Source of the DNA: Provencibacterium sp.
GTDB taxonomy: Bacteria > Bacillota > Clostridia > Oscillospirales > Ruminococcaceae
Direction: 5' to 3'
DNA: 64,000 nt
Assembly: GCA_022793895.1 (NCBI GenBank)
Contig: JAAWDS010000002.1
Span: 1-64,000 of the forward strand
Under the pieces are notes generated by a model. The model was given only the letters and a program-made list of their open reading frames with translations. It had not been told where the DNA came from and ran no database searches. Shown one piece after another: positions 41,154-49,011 of this stretch. Within the stretch, counting starts at the first letter, position 1; each line of letters opens with the position of its first letter. The translations under genes and the position numbers were made by a program.

Positions 41154-42518
41154 TCAGCTCTCAAGCAGCGCCTTTAGGCAGCTACAGGGTCCGCCATCCG
41201 GCCGGTAGCCTTTGTCCTCACATTCCTTGCAGGTGTAAGGGGTTTCTAAATAGTCTGCCGGGTAGCCAGCGGAAAGAAGCGCCTGCTCCTTTTCCTTCTG
41301 CAAGGCAAGGTTTTGATCCCGGAGCTGCTGCAAAAGGCTTTCGGTGTTTCCGCCCAGCAGTACGGCGCGGGAAACCTCAATACCGGTTTGAGAGAGCTTG
41401 GCGTCAATCTCTTTTATGCGGGGCAGGCGCTGGTAGATCTCTTCCCGGTGTCTGGCGGCTGTGTTGCGCGCTGTGTTGCGCCGCTGTTGGAGCTCGGCGT
41501 GCGCGCGGTCGTATCGTTCGCGGGAAATGGCGGCGGCCGGTGAGGCGGACGGGGCGGATATCCGTCCCGGCGCGGACGGCTCTCCGGTATTGGGAGAGGA
41601 GAAAGGGGCGTTCATTTCATCGACGGCCTGGCGCGGCGTTTTAATCCCCTTTTCAAACCATTTGGAGAGAATGGCGTCGCAATAGGGAAAAGAGAGCTTT
41701 CCTTTTTTATCGATGGTGCGTTCATAAGCCAATTGGATGATGGGGAGCTCAAATTGAAAACGTTCAAACCATTTATCGGTATATTCCCGTTCCTTAGCGG
41801 TCAGATTCCGATCATAAATACCGAAAGCCTTTTTGATTTTTTGTTCCCGGCCGTTTGCCCGGTTTTGTTCAAGCATGTGGCGTTCCGCCTTATCGAAGGT
41901 ATCAATTCCCCGGTCAATCCAGTCGTAGGCGGTCTTTTCGATGTAGCGTACGCTACTTTTCCCAATGGAAACACAGTATTGGATAACGGTTAAAATCACC
42001 TCGACCGGCATACCGCCATAGCTCTGCAAGGAAACAAGCATCTCGGTGGCCGTGGGGGAAAGCGGCCCGCCCAAAAGGACTTGCGCCTCTTCTATGAGCG
42101 AAGCGATCCGCCCATCTTTCTTGGCCATGCTGGCGATCATCTCCTGCGTGAGACGCGGACGGGAACCCACGTGCACCACCTTCTGTTCCTCAGCCGTCAT
42201 AGCCTTGGGCGCAGGGGGAGGAGGGGAGGGTTCCTGAAAATGGGAGGAAGGCTCCGGCAGGGCCGCGTTTTCTTTTCCGGACTCTCTTTCCAGCAGGCCG
42301 GTGGCGATCCAATAGTTGAGAGCATCCTGCGTATCCGTCTCAGAGAGACCGATGAACCGGGAGATATCAGCGAGCGCGAGCGAGCGGCCGCTGTGCCGCA
42401 GCAGCACCAGCAGAGCCTTGAGGGAAGCGGCGCTGCACAGCTGGATATGCTGATCCACAATGGCGGTTGGAACGGCAAACAGCTCCCCCCAAATGCCAAA
42501 GCTCAATTGATAGGCCAT
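41154..42518 (-). CDS. DnaD-domain replication protein with DnaC-like zinc-binding C terminus
   Basis: A 454-aa protein. The N-terminal part (about 1-85, with ALLVLLRHSGRSLALADISRF) looks like the DnaD winged helix. Two DnaD/DnaB_2 helical segments follow (about 125-205 and 215-290, ending SKWFEKGIKTPRQAVDEMN). After a Pro/Ser linker, residues about 332-454 resemble the N terminus of clostridial DnaC helicase loaders: a charged helix (SRERYDRAHAELQQRR), LPRIKEIDAKLSQTGIE, GYPADYLETPYT and four cysteines (430, 433, 445, 447). The AAA+ domain of DnaC is absent here and not in the 205 nt downstream. It probably acts in primosome assembly. ATG 42518 lies 12 nt after AAAGGA. Confidence 0.85.
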   Translation of the reverse strand: MAYQLSFGIWGELFAVPTAIVDQHIQLCSAASLKALLVLLRHSGRSLALADISRFIGLSETDTQDALNYWIATGLLERESGKENAALPEPSSHFQEPSPPPPAPKAMTAEEQKVVHVGSRPRLTQEMIASMAKKDGRIASLIEEAQVLLGGPLSPTATEMLVSLQSYGGMPVEVILTVIQYCVSIGKSSVRYIEKTAYDWIDRGIDTFDKAERHMLEQNRANGREQKIKKAFGIYDRNLTAKEREYTDKWFERFQFELPIIQLAYERTIDKKGKLSFPYCDAILSKWFEKGIKTPRQAVDEMNAPFSSPNTGEPSAPGRISAPSASPAAAISRERYDRAHAELQQRRNTARNTAARHREEIYQRLPRIKEIDAKLSQTGIEVSRAVLLGGNTESLLQQLRDQNLALQKEKEQALLSAGYPADYLETPYTCKECEDKGYRPDGGPCSCLKALLES

Positions 42519-42634
42519 AAGGTTGAACATTCCTTTCTTGGAGGTTGTCCCTTTTCTTGTTATAAAAATTAAAGAACGCAAAACGATAGATAATGAAAGA
42601 CCGCCGCCTCTGTTGCCGTATACCACTCAGAGAG

Positions 42635-42650
42635 AAACGGCCGGCCGTTT
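42635..42650. other. 16-bp perfect palindrome AAACGGCC-GGCCGTTT
   Basis: It lies in the 330-nt gap between the divergent dnaD-like and ZIP genes, with T residues on the plus side (GTTTTTTCATT). With no loop it is a poor terminator; it could be a protein site. Beside it, a TATAAT on the minus strand (42661-42656 region) could be the -10 of the dnaD-like gene, but I see no -35. Confidence 0.35.
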
Positions 42651-42770
42651 TTTCATTATAGCATATTTTGACGATGGATGCACGGCTTACCCATTGCCGG
42701 CGGATATCGCTCTAAAGGGAGCCGTGCATGGAAAAAGGAAATTTGGGCCAGGCTTAGGATAGGAAAATCC

Positions 42771-42799
42771 TTGACGGGATTGGATGATTAGAATAGAAT
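42771..42799 (+). promoter_or_regulatory. Predicted sigma-A promoter of the ZIP transporter gene
   Basis: TTGACG (42771-42776), 17-bp spacer, TAGAAT (42794-42799); expected start near 42806, directly in front of the TTAGC palindrome. Confidence 0.75.
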
Positions 42800-42807
42800 A
42801 GACGCAG

Positions 42808-42821
42808 TTAGCTTTAGCTAA
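42808..42821 (+). promoter_or_regulatory. Candidate metal-regulator operator before the ZIP gene
   Basis: TTAGC-TTTA-GCTAA, perfect 5-bp half-sites with a 4-bp gap, at about +3 to +16 of the predicted transcript. The same half-sites and gap occur at 6603-6616 in the feoA leader. The position just after the start suits a repressor. Confidence 0.65.
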
Positions 42822-42848
42822 TCAAAAACAATCGGCAAGTGAGGCGAT

Positions 42849-43634
42849 TTGAAATTGGCAGAAGTTCTACAAGGAATTTGGATTCCCTTTTTGGGAACGG
42901 TTTTGGGAGCGGCCTGCGTATTCGTGATGAAACGTGAGCTTCCTACAATGGTTCAGCGGGCCCTGACTGGTTTTGCGGCGGGGGTTATGGTTGCCGCATC
43001 GATCTGGAGCCTACTGATCCCCGCTATGGATCAAGCGGCGGATATGGGGCTGTGGGCCTTCCTTCCGGCCGTAGTGGGATTTTGGCTGGGCATTTTGTTC
43101 CTGCTGCTGCTGGATCGCACCATCCCTCATCTTCATCAGGATGGCGGCCAGCCGGAGGGATTAAGGTTTCGGTTGGACAAGACGGCTATGCTGGTGTTGG
43201 CCGTTACTCTGCACAACATCCCGGAGGGGATGGCGGTGGGCGTCGTGCTGGCGGGCTGGATGGCGGGAAACAGCAACATCACGTCCGCAGGCGCCTTGGC
43301 GCTCTCTTTGGGCATTGCCATTCAGAATTTCCCGGAAGGAGCCATTATCTCGATGCCTCTTCGAGCGCAGGGGCTGAAAAAGCGGAAAGCCTTTTTCTAT
43401 GGTATTCTGTCCGGCGTGGTCGAACCGATGGCCGCTCTGCTAACCCTTTGGGCGGCGGCGCTGATCCTCCCGGTTTTGCCCTATTTGCTGGGCTTTGCCG
43501 CTGGAGCAATGATTTATGTAGTGGTGGAAGAGCTGGTTCCGGAAATGTCCGCCGGGGCGCACTCCAATTTAGGAACCCTCTGTTTTGCAGCTGGATTTAC
43601 CGTTATGCTGGCGCTAGATGTAGCGCTGGGATGA
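42849..43634 (+). CDS. ZIP family metal transporter
   Basis: A 261-aa membrane transporter of the ZIP/ZupT family with eight predicted helices. Metal-site motifs are LHNIPEGMAVG in helix 4 and IQNFPEGAII in helix 5, and EELVPEM occurs in a later helix; a His-containing loop (PHLHQDGGQPE) lies between helices 3 and 4. Members carry Zn, Fe, Mn or Co into the cytosol. The operator shared with feoAB suggests iron or manganese, as inference. The start is TTG 42849, 5 nt after GTGAGG; no ATG fits. Its transcript probably ends at the palindrome at 43691. Confidence 0.92.
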   Translation: MKLAEVLQGIWIPFLGTVLGAACVFVMKRELPTMVQRALTGFAAGVMVAASIWSLLIPAMDQAADMGLWAFLPAVVGFWLGILFLLLLDRTIPHLHQDGGQPEGLRFRLDKTAMLVLAVTLHNIPEGMAVGVVLAGWMAGNSNITSAGALALSLGIAIQNFPEGAIISMPLRAQGLKKRKAFFYGILSGVVEPMAALLTLWAAALILPVLPYLLGFAAGAMIYVVVEELVPEMSAGAHSNLGTLCFAAGFTVMLALDVALG

Positions 43635-43690
43635 ATACAGAGGGAAGGAGAGGGAAACGGCCGGGAGAACGGAGTCAAAAGCGGTATTAA

Positions 43691-43738
43691 ATTTGAGGGG
43701 GCCGTCTACCAAGCGCTTGGTAGACGGCCCCCTCAAAT
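43691..43738. repeat. 48-nt perfect palindrome
   Basis: Positions 43691-43714 are exactly complementary to 43715-43738: a 24-bp inverted repeat with no spacer, centre AAGC|GCTT, with the core GAGGGGGCCGTCTACC. No T tract follows on either strand. It lies between the ZIP and amidohydrolase genes, both plus strand, and could be a terminator or processing hairpin. The GC core resembles the hairpin at 12621. Confidence 0.85.
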
Positions 43739-43842
43739 CGATGGATGCTAGCGGCAAAGAAGTTCTCGCCGGACACGGACCGCGTGCTTTCCGCTTCCCT
43801 GCGGAAGATCTTGCCTTCACTCTGTCTGATTTTTTTCGAGTG

Positions 43843-43851
43843 TGCTATAAT
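43843..43851 (+). promoter_or_regulatory. Predicted extended -10 promoter of the amidohydrolase gene
   Basis: TGCTATAAT (43843-43851) is a TGn-extended consensus -10; the -35 position is poor. The predicted start near 43858 leaves about 85 nt of leader. With the 48-nt palindrome this accounts for the 43635-43941 gap. Confidence 0.55.
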
Positions 43852-43941
43852 GGATTCGGAACCGGTAAGACTAAAAATTTTTGTAGGAATCGTTGGTCAA
43901 AAGAGTCGTTCGGAGAAAGGGATAAGACAGGAGGTAATATC

Positions 43942-44856
43942 ATGAAAATCATTGATGCGCATGTGCATCTCATTCATACTCTGGCGGGCTGGGGCGCTCA
44001 AGGGGAGCTTCGCGCCTGTGGCGGCGGAAAGGCCGTTTGGTCCACCGGCGAAGTGATCCAGATGATCCCACCCGTTTTAGGGGAGAACTGTGTCACCCCG
44101 GAAGCAGTCGTCAAGCTGATGGATGAACACGAGGTGGAAAAGGCTGTTTTGTTGCAGGGCAGCTACTACGGCTTTCAGAATGAATATACCTGGGAGGCGA
44201 TGAAGAGGTATCCCGATCGCTTTGTAGGCGCGGCCGCTTACGACCCCTTTTGCTTGCAGAGGGATCGGATACGCGCCCGGCTTTTTGACGATCACGGGTT
44301 TAAAATTGTCAAATTTGAGGTCAGCACCGGTTCCGGCCTGATGAGCTATCATGGCTATGTAGATCTGTTCGGCGAGGAAATGCAGGAGGCCTATCGTTAT
44401 GCAGATGAGCGGGGGCATGTCTTTGTATTGGATATTGGGCGGAAGGATGCCATGAGCTGGCAGATTGAAGCTCTCCGGAAAGCGGTTCTTGCCCATCCTG
44501 GAATGATCTTTGTCATCTGCCATATCCTCGCCCCCCGGCCGGGTGAGGAGGATGCGCTGAGAAACGGCCTCGGCCGTCTGGCTCTGCCCAACGTCTGGTT
44601 TGATTTTGCCGCCCTTGCCGCCAATCAGCGGCCTGAGCCATTCCCATATCCGACGGCAGTTCATTATCTCAAAATTGCGAAGGAGATTTTAGGGGCGGAT
44701 CGCCTGATGTTCGGTTCCGATCTGCCTTCTACCGCTTGCCGGGATACTTACCGGCATCTCATTGGCTATGCAATGGATTCCGATGTGTTTACTGCGCAAG
44801 AAAAGCAGCTTGTTTTCCATGATACGGCTGAGAAGATCTATTTTGGCCGCCGGTAG
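43942..44856 (+). CDS. Amidohydrolase family 2 metal-dependent hydrolase
   Basis: A 304-aa TIM-barrel hydrolase of the amidohydrolase-2 group (relatives include ACMSD-type decarboxylases and lactonases). Metal-ligand motifs are DAHVHL at the N terminus, HGYVDLF, an ICHILAP segment and FGSDLPST near the C terminus. The substrate is unknown. Start ATG 43942 follows AGGAGGT. It appears monocistronic, with an extended -10 promoter upstream and tandem hairpins (44867-44970) downstream. Confidence 0.87.
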   Translation: MKIIDAHVHLIHTLAGWGAQGELRACGGGKAVWSTGEVIQMIPPVLGENCVTPEAVVKLMDEHEVEKAVLLQGSYYGFQNEYTWEAMKRYPDRFVGAAAYDPFCLQRDRIRARLFDDHGFKIVKFEVSTGSGLMSYHGYVDLFGEEMQEAYRYADERGHVFVLDIGRKDAMSWQIEALRKAVLAHPGMIFVICHILAPRPGEEDALRNGLGRLALPNVWFDFAALAANQRPEPFPYPTAVHYLKIAKEILGADRLMFGSDLPSTACRDTYRHLIGYAMDSDVFTAQEKQLVFHDTAEKIYFGRR

Positions 44857-44859
44857 AAA

Positions 44860-44971
44860 GAAAACCGCCGCTCAAAAATGGAAAAAGAAGCTCTGGATTC
44901 AGCTTAAGAGCGGCAACTTCCGTTTTTTAAAGGATCCGCCTGCAAGATGGTTCCGTATTTTGCAGGCGGAG
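44860..44971 (+). repeat. Tandem hairpins, possible diverged repeat copy (R6)
   Basis: GCCGCTC (44867-44873) pairs with GAGCGGC (44908-44914), enclosing an AGCT/AGCT pairing. TCCGCCTGCAAGAT (44935-44948) pairs with ATTTTGCAGGCGGA (44957-44970), one G-T pair. The segment GTTTTTTAAAGGATCCGCC resembles the junction of core and hairpin in R3. It is too diverged to be certain that it belongs to the family; it may serve as the terminator of the amidohydrolase gene. Confidence 0.45.
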
Positions 44972-45043
44972 GGCTTGGTCGAGGTTTTCCCTTTTATCTT
45001 TTAGACTCTCCTCAAACGAAGTTCCCGCAAAGAGGAAAAAACG

Positions 45044-45072
45044 TTTACTTCGGAGGAACAATCCGCTATAAT
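45044..45072 (+). promoter_or_regulatory. Predicted sigma-A promoter of the lrp-aminotransferase operon
   Basis: TTTACT (45044-45049), 17-bp spacer, TATAAT (45067-45072); predicted start near 45079. Confidence 0.68.
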
Positions 45073-45107
45073 GGAAACAATCATTTAGGGAAAGGAACGA
45101 TAGATCT

Positions 45108-45587
45108 ATGAAACTGCTTCGGCTGTTGGAGGAAAACTCCCGGCTTTCTATGGAACAGCTCGCAACGCTTACCGGTATGTCGGCCGAAGAGGTGGCCGAA
45201 AGGATCGACCGCTATGAAAAGGAAGGGGTCATCCGTTCTTACGGCGCTATCATCGATTGGGAAAAGACCGAACGCAGCTACGTCAGCGCGCTGATCGAGC
45301 TGAAGGTTTCTCCGAAACGCGACTATGGCTTTGAGGAGATCGCTAAAACGATCATGGATTTCCCGGAGGTGGAAACGGTCTACCTGATGAGCGGAGGCTA
45401 TGATCTGGCCCTGACCGTTTCGGGGGAATCCTTCCGCGATGTCGCTATGTTTGTCGCTCAACGTCTTTCTCCGCTCGATTCGGTCCTTTCAACAGCGACC
45501 CATTTTGTGCTGCGCCGCTATAAGGAGCGCGGGGTTGTGATCCGCAGCGACGATGATAATGATGAAAGAGAGGTAACGATGCTGTGA
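45108..45587 (+). CDS. Lrp/AsnC family transcriptional regulator
   Basis: A 159-aa regulator: N-terminal helix-turn-helix (about 5-50; SMEQLATLTGMSAEEVAERIDRYEKEG) and a C-terminal RAM ligand-binding domain (about 60-140; SGGYDLALTV). Such proteins sense amino acids and often control the adjacent gene. The stop codon overlaps the GTG start of the aminotransferase gene, so the two are translationally coupled, and the aminotransferase or its product amino acid is the likely target or signal. The ribosome binding site is weak (AAAGGAACG). Confidence 0.92.
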   Translation: MKLLRLLEENSRLSMEQLATLTGMSAEEVAERIDRYEKEGVIRSYGAIIDWEKTERSYVSALIELKVSPKRDYGFEEIAKTIMDFPEVETVYLMSGGYDLALTVSGESFRDVAMFVAQRLSPLDSVLSTATHFVLRRYKERGVVIRSDDDNDEREVTML

Positions 45588-46759
45588 TAGACTATAGTAG
45601 CCTCCTTTCCAGCACCGTTCAAGATATCCCTCCTTCCGGGATCCGCCGCTTTTTCGATATTGCCAACGAGATGGAGGGCGTCATCTCCCTGGGCGTAGGC
45701 GAACCGGATTTTAAAACCCCGTTCGCCATCCGGCAGGCGGGCATCCGTTCGCTGGAGCGCGGACGGACGTGGTATACCGCCAATGCCGGTCTTTCCGAGC
45801 TCAAGATAGAAATCGCCCGCTACCTGAGTCGCCGCTTTACTCTGGAATATAATCCGAAGGATGAGATTATCGTGACGGTGGGCGGCAGCGAAGCTATTGA
45901 TATCTGTCTGCGCGCATTCATCAATCCGGGAGACGAGGTGCTCATCCCGGAACCCTGCTTTGTGGCCTATGCGCCGATTGCCCGGCTCATGCACGCTAAG
46001 GTAGTGCCCATCCCCACGCGGGAGGAGGAAGGCTTTAAGCTGACCGCGGATGCGCTGCGCTCCCACCTGACCGATCGCAGCAAGGTGCTCATCTTCCCGT
46101 TTCCGAACAATCCCACCGGCGCGGTCATGCGTAAGGAGGAGTTGGAGGAGATAGCAGAGGTCCTGCGCGGAACCAACGTCATTGTCCTCTCCGATGAGAT
46201 CTATGCTGAATTGACCTATGGGGAGAAAAAGCATGTGTCTATCGCCTCGATAGAGGGAATGCGCGAACGCACCGTTCTGGTCAACGGCTTCTCCAAGGCC
46301 TATGCTATGACCGGCTGGCGGCTGGGTTATACCTGCGCGCCCGCCCCCATCGTCAAGCAGATGCTCAAAATCCATCAATTTGCAATCATGTGCTCCCCCA
46401 CGACCAGCCAATATGCCGCCATTACCGCCCTCAAATCCTGCGACGAGGAGATCGAAAAGATGGCGCAGGAATACGATATGCGCCGCAGGCTCTGCGTGGA
46501 GGGCTTTAACCGCATTGGAATGGATTGCTTTGAGGCGGAGGGCGCTTTCTATGTGTTTCCATCTATCCGCCGCACTGGCATGAGTAGCGAGGAGTTCTGT
46601 CAGAAGCTGCTGTATGCCAAAAAGGTGGCCGTCATTCCTGGAACGGCGTTCGGTGCATCCGGAGAAGGGTATGTACGCGTTTCTTACTCCTATTCGGTCA
46701 GCTATCTGGCGACGGCTCTTGCGCGGATTGAAGAATTTATCCGGGAACAGAAGGGGTGA
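45584..46759 (+). CDS. Pyridoxal-phosphate aminotransferase, class I/II
   Basis: A 391-aa fold type I aminotransferase of the PatA/AspB group. It shows the N-terminal GVGEPDFKTP, NPTGAVM and the PLP lysine in NGFSKAYAMTGWRLGY, plus the C-terminal Arg region GYVRVSYS. Substrates could be aspartate, aromatic amino acids or N-acetyl-diaminopimelate precursors. Start GTG 45584 follows AGAGGTAACGATGCT and overlaps the lrp stop. The next gene, a DUF362/ferredoxin protein, starts 4 nt after its stop. Confidence 0.92.
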   Translation: MIDYSSLLSSTVQDIPPSGIRRFFDIANEMEGVISLGVGEPDFKTPFAIRQAGIRSLERGRTWYTANAGLSELKIEIARYLSRRFTLEYNPKDEIIVTVGGSEAIDICLRAFINPGDEVLIPEPCFVAYAPIARLMHAKVVPIPTREEEGFKLTADALRSHLTDRSKVLIFPFPNNPTGAVMRKEELEEIAEVLRGTNVIVLSDEIYAELTYGEKKHVSIASIEGMRERTVLVNGFSKAYAMTGWRLGYTCAPAPIVKQMLKIHQFAIMCSPTTSQYAAITALKSCDEEIEKMAQEYDMRRRLCVEGFNRIGMDCFEAEGAFYVFPSIRRTGMSSEEFCQKLLYAKKVAVIPGTAFGASGEGYVRVSYSYSVSYLATALARIEEFIREQKG

Positions 46760-46763
46760 GGCG

Positions 46764-47909
46764 GTGAGCGTGGAACGAGAGCGGGTAGTTGCGTTTACCG
46801 CTGCGGGAGATTACCGCTATGAAACGGTCCGGGAGGCGGTTCGCCGGCAGTTTGAGCTGCTGCATGTGGCGGATGCAGTCCGTCCCGGCATGCGGGTGGT
46901 CTTAAAGCCCAATTTGGTGATGAAGCGCGCGCCGGAACAGGCGACCACCACCCATCCAATGGTGGTGCGCTGTGTGGCGCAGGAGCTTCATGCGCTGGGA
47001 GCCGAAGAAATCATCCTGGCTGAAAGCCCCGGCGGTCCCTATACCCATAGCGCGCTGGAAGGGATCTATCGGGGCTGCAAAATGGACGAGGCCGCCCGTG
47101 CGGCAGGTATCCGGCTGAATGAGGATTTGACGTCGGTTGCCGTTCCTTCTCAGGCAGGGAAGCGCTGTGCGAGCTTCAATCTGTTGCGTCCGATCGTGGA
47201 GGCTGATTTGGTTGTCAACCTGCCCAAGCTGAAAACGCATTGTATGACGACGCTTTCCGGCGGGGTTAAAAACCTGTTCGGCTGTATTCCGGGGCTTCAA
47301 AAGCCGGAACTGCATTACCGTTTTCCGGAAGAAAGCGCATTCTGTGAAATGCTGGTCGAGCTGGCCGAGACCGTTTCGCCCGCTTTTACGATTATCGACG
47401 CAGTCGAATCGATGGAGGGGGACGGCCCTTCCGGCGGGCAGCCGCGCACAACAGGTTTTTTGGCTGGATCGGCCAATCCCTTTGCGTTGGACGCCGCGCT
47501 CTGCGCATACTTGGGCCTAGAGAATGTACAGATGGTAGCGATCGCCCGGCAGCGGGGGTTAGCACCTTCTCTGGAAGAGCTTGCCTTGTGTGGGGACCGT
47601 ATCGAGCCGATCGCTGGTTTCAAGCCGCCGCGCAGCAAATCCCTGGATTTTCTGGATCGGTTCCCCGCCGCCCTCCGGCCTATGATCCGCAAAACGGCGG
47701 AAACGCTGGCTGCGCCCAGACCGGCGGTTGACCGCCGGCGCTGCATCGGCTGCGGAAAATGCGCCGAAAGCTGCCCGGCGCAGATCCTTTCGGTTCAAAA
47801 TGGCAAGGCGAGAATGGCCTCTAAGGGCTGTATTCATTGTTACTGCTGCCAGGAGATGTGTCCGGTGCAGGCGATAGTTATCCGCCGTTTTTGGGCGTTT
47901 CAGCTCTAG
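46764..47909 (+). CDS. DUF362 protein with C-terminal 2[4Fe-4S] ferredoxin domain
   Basis: A 381-aa protein. The DUF362 domain (about 1-300) has VVLKPNLVMKRAPEQATTTHP and NLPKLKTHCMTTLSGGVKNLFG, and is followed by a bacterial ferredoxin-like tail with two Cys4 motifs (CIGCGKCAESCP and CIHCYCCQEMCP). DUF362 proteins are common in anaerobes and are presumed redox proteins; the reaction is unknown. GTG 46764 lies after AAGGGGTGAG, overlapping the end of the aminotransferase reading region. Coupling to lrp and an aminotransferase suggests a redox step in amino-acid fermentation, which is inference. Confidence 0.88.
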   Translation: MSVERERVVAFTAAGDYRYETVREAVRRQFELLHVADAVRPGMRVVLKPNLVMKRAPEQATTTHPMVVRCVAQELHALGAEEIILAESPGGPYTHSALEGIYRGCKMDEAARAAGIRLNEDLTSVAVPSQAGKRCASFNLLRPIVEADLVVNLPKLKTHCMTTLSGGVKNLFGCIPGLQKPELHYRFPEESAFCEMLVELAETVSPAFTIIDAVESMEGDGPSGGQPRTTGFLAGSANPFALDAALCAYLGLENVQMVAIARQRGLAPSLEELALCGDRIEPIAGFKPPRSKSLDFLDRFPAALRPMIRKTAETLAAPRPAVDRRRCIGCGKCAESCPAQILSVQNGKARMASKGCIHCYCCQEMCPVQAIVIRRFWAFQL

Positions 47910-48026
47910 AACGCCGGATAGGGCGGCCTTTCCGGATCCTGTAAGCGTTAAGAGAGGGCTTTGTTGTTTGGACAAGCCCCGTTTGTGTCCGCCGGGCTTA
48001 CCGGCCTGGCGAGGAAGGAGAGTCTT

Positions 48027-48911
48027 ATGGTCAAGCCTCTCGTTGTGGGCGCGCCCTGTAAGGTGAATCTTTCTTTGGATATTACCGGCGTGCGTGCGGA
48101 TGGGTATCACCAACTCCGATCGGTTATGCAGACGGTGGACCTGTATGATTATTTGCTTATCAGCGAAAGCGATTATCGGGGGATTTTTATCGAGTGCGAT
48201 CGTGAGCAGCTTATTTGCGATACCACCAATACGGCGTTCCGTGCGGCTTCCGCTTTCTTCCAGGCGGCCGGAATACAGGATTATGCAGTCAAAATCGAAA
48301 TCATTAAAAATATCCCTATGCAGGCGGGATTGGGCGGCGGGAGTTCGGATGCGGCCGCTACGCTGGTTGGTCTGAACCGGATGTTTCAGGGCGGGTTTTC
48401 CACCGACGCGCTTTGCCAGATCGGGCTAGGCGTCGGCGCGGATGTTCCTTTCTGCCTAAAAGGGGGAACGATGCTCTGCGAAGGAGTGGGCGAGATCTTT
48501 ACTCCCTTGCGTCCGCTGGAAGAAGGATGTTGGATTTTGATTGCAAAGCCGGAAGCAGGGATTTCAACCCCTAACAGCTTTCGAAGATATGACCGGCAGG
48601 GAGGGGCGCGGCGCCATCCGGATACCGAGGCGCTGGTTGCTGCGCTGGAGAAAAGGGAGCTTCCGGCCGTGGCAGAAGAAATGAGAAACGTTTTAGAGGA
48701 GGCGAGCTCTCTGCCGGAAATCGGCCGGTTCAAGGAGCTTATGCTTTCCTGCGGCGCTCTGGGGGCGGCCATGACCGGATCGGGGAGCGCTGTGATCGGA
48801 ATGTTTGACAACAAGCGCGCCGTTCGCCGCGCGCACCGCAAGCTGATGGCCGAGGCGCGGGCGGTTTTCATCACCCACCCGGTTCCCTTCGGCGCGCGCA
48901 TTGTCGATTGA
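48027..48911 (+). CDS. ispE: 4-diphosphocytidyl-2-C-methyl-D-erythritol kinase
   Basis: A 294-aa GHMP kinase of the MEP isoprenoid pathway, phosphorylating CDP-methylerythritol. It has the N-terminal PCKVNLSLDITGVRADGYHQL (Lys and Asp of the active site) and the ATP loop QAGLGGGSSDAAATLVGLN, plus AAMTGSGSAVIG near the C terminus. Start ATG 48027 follows AGGAAGGAG; the ORF could extend to 47961 without a site. spoIIR follows about 100 nt downstream. Confidence 0.95.
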   Translation: MVKPLVVGAPCKVNLSLDITGVRADGYHQLRSVMQTVDLYDYLLISESDYRGIFIECDREQLICDTTNTAFRAASAFFQAAGIQDYAVKIEIIKNIPMQAGLGGGSSDAAATLVGLNRMFQGGFSTDALCQIGLGVGADVPFCLKGGTMLCEGVGEIFTPLRPLEEGCWILIAKPEAGISTPNSFRRYDRQGGARRHPDTEALVAALEKRELPAVAEEMRNVLEEASSLPEIGRFKELMLSCGALGAAMTGSGSAVIGMFDNKRAVRRAHRKLMAEARAVFITHPVPFGARIVD

Positions 48912-48947
48912 GGCAGAGGATTTTGGAAAAAAATCCCCTCTCCCGTT

Positions 48948-48977
48948 GTATAGCGGTTCTTTTTGCGTCCCATACTG
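48948..48977 (+). promoter_or_regulatory. Possible sigma-F-type promoter of spoIIR
   Basis: GTATA (48948-48952) matches the sigma-F -35 and, after 15 nt, TCCCATACTG (48968-48977) keeps the A, A, T and purine positions of the -10 but lacks the GG. spoIIR is a known sigma-F target, which is the main reason to suggest it. Confidence 0.35.
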
Positions 48978-49011
48978 AAGTCAACAGAATGGATAAAGGA
49001 TGGGATTACAT

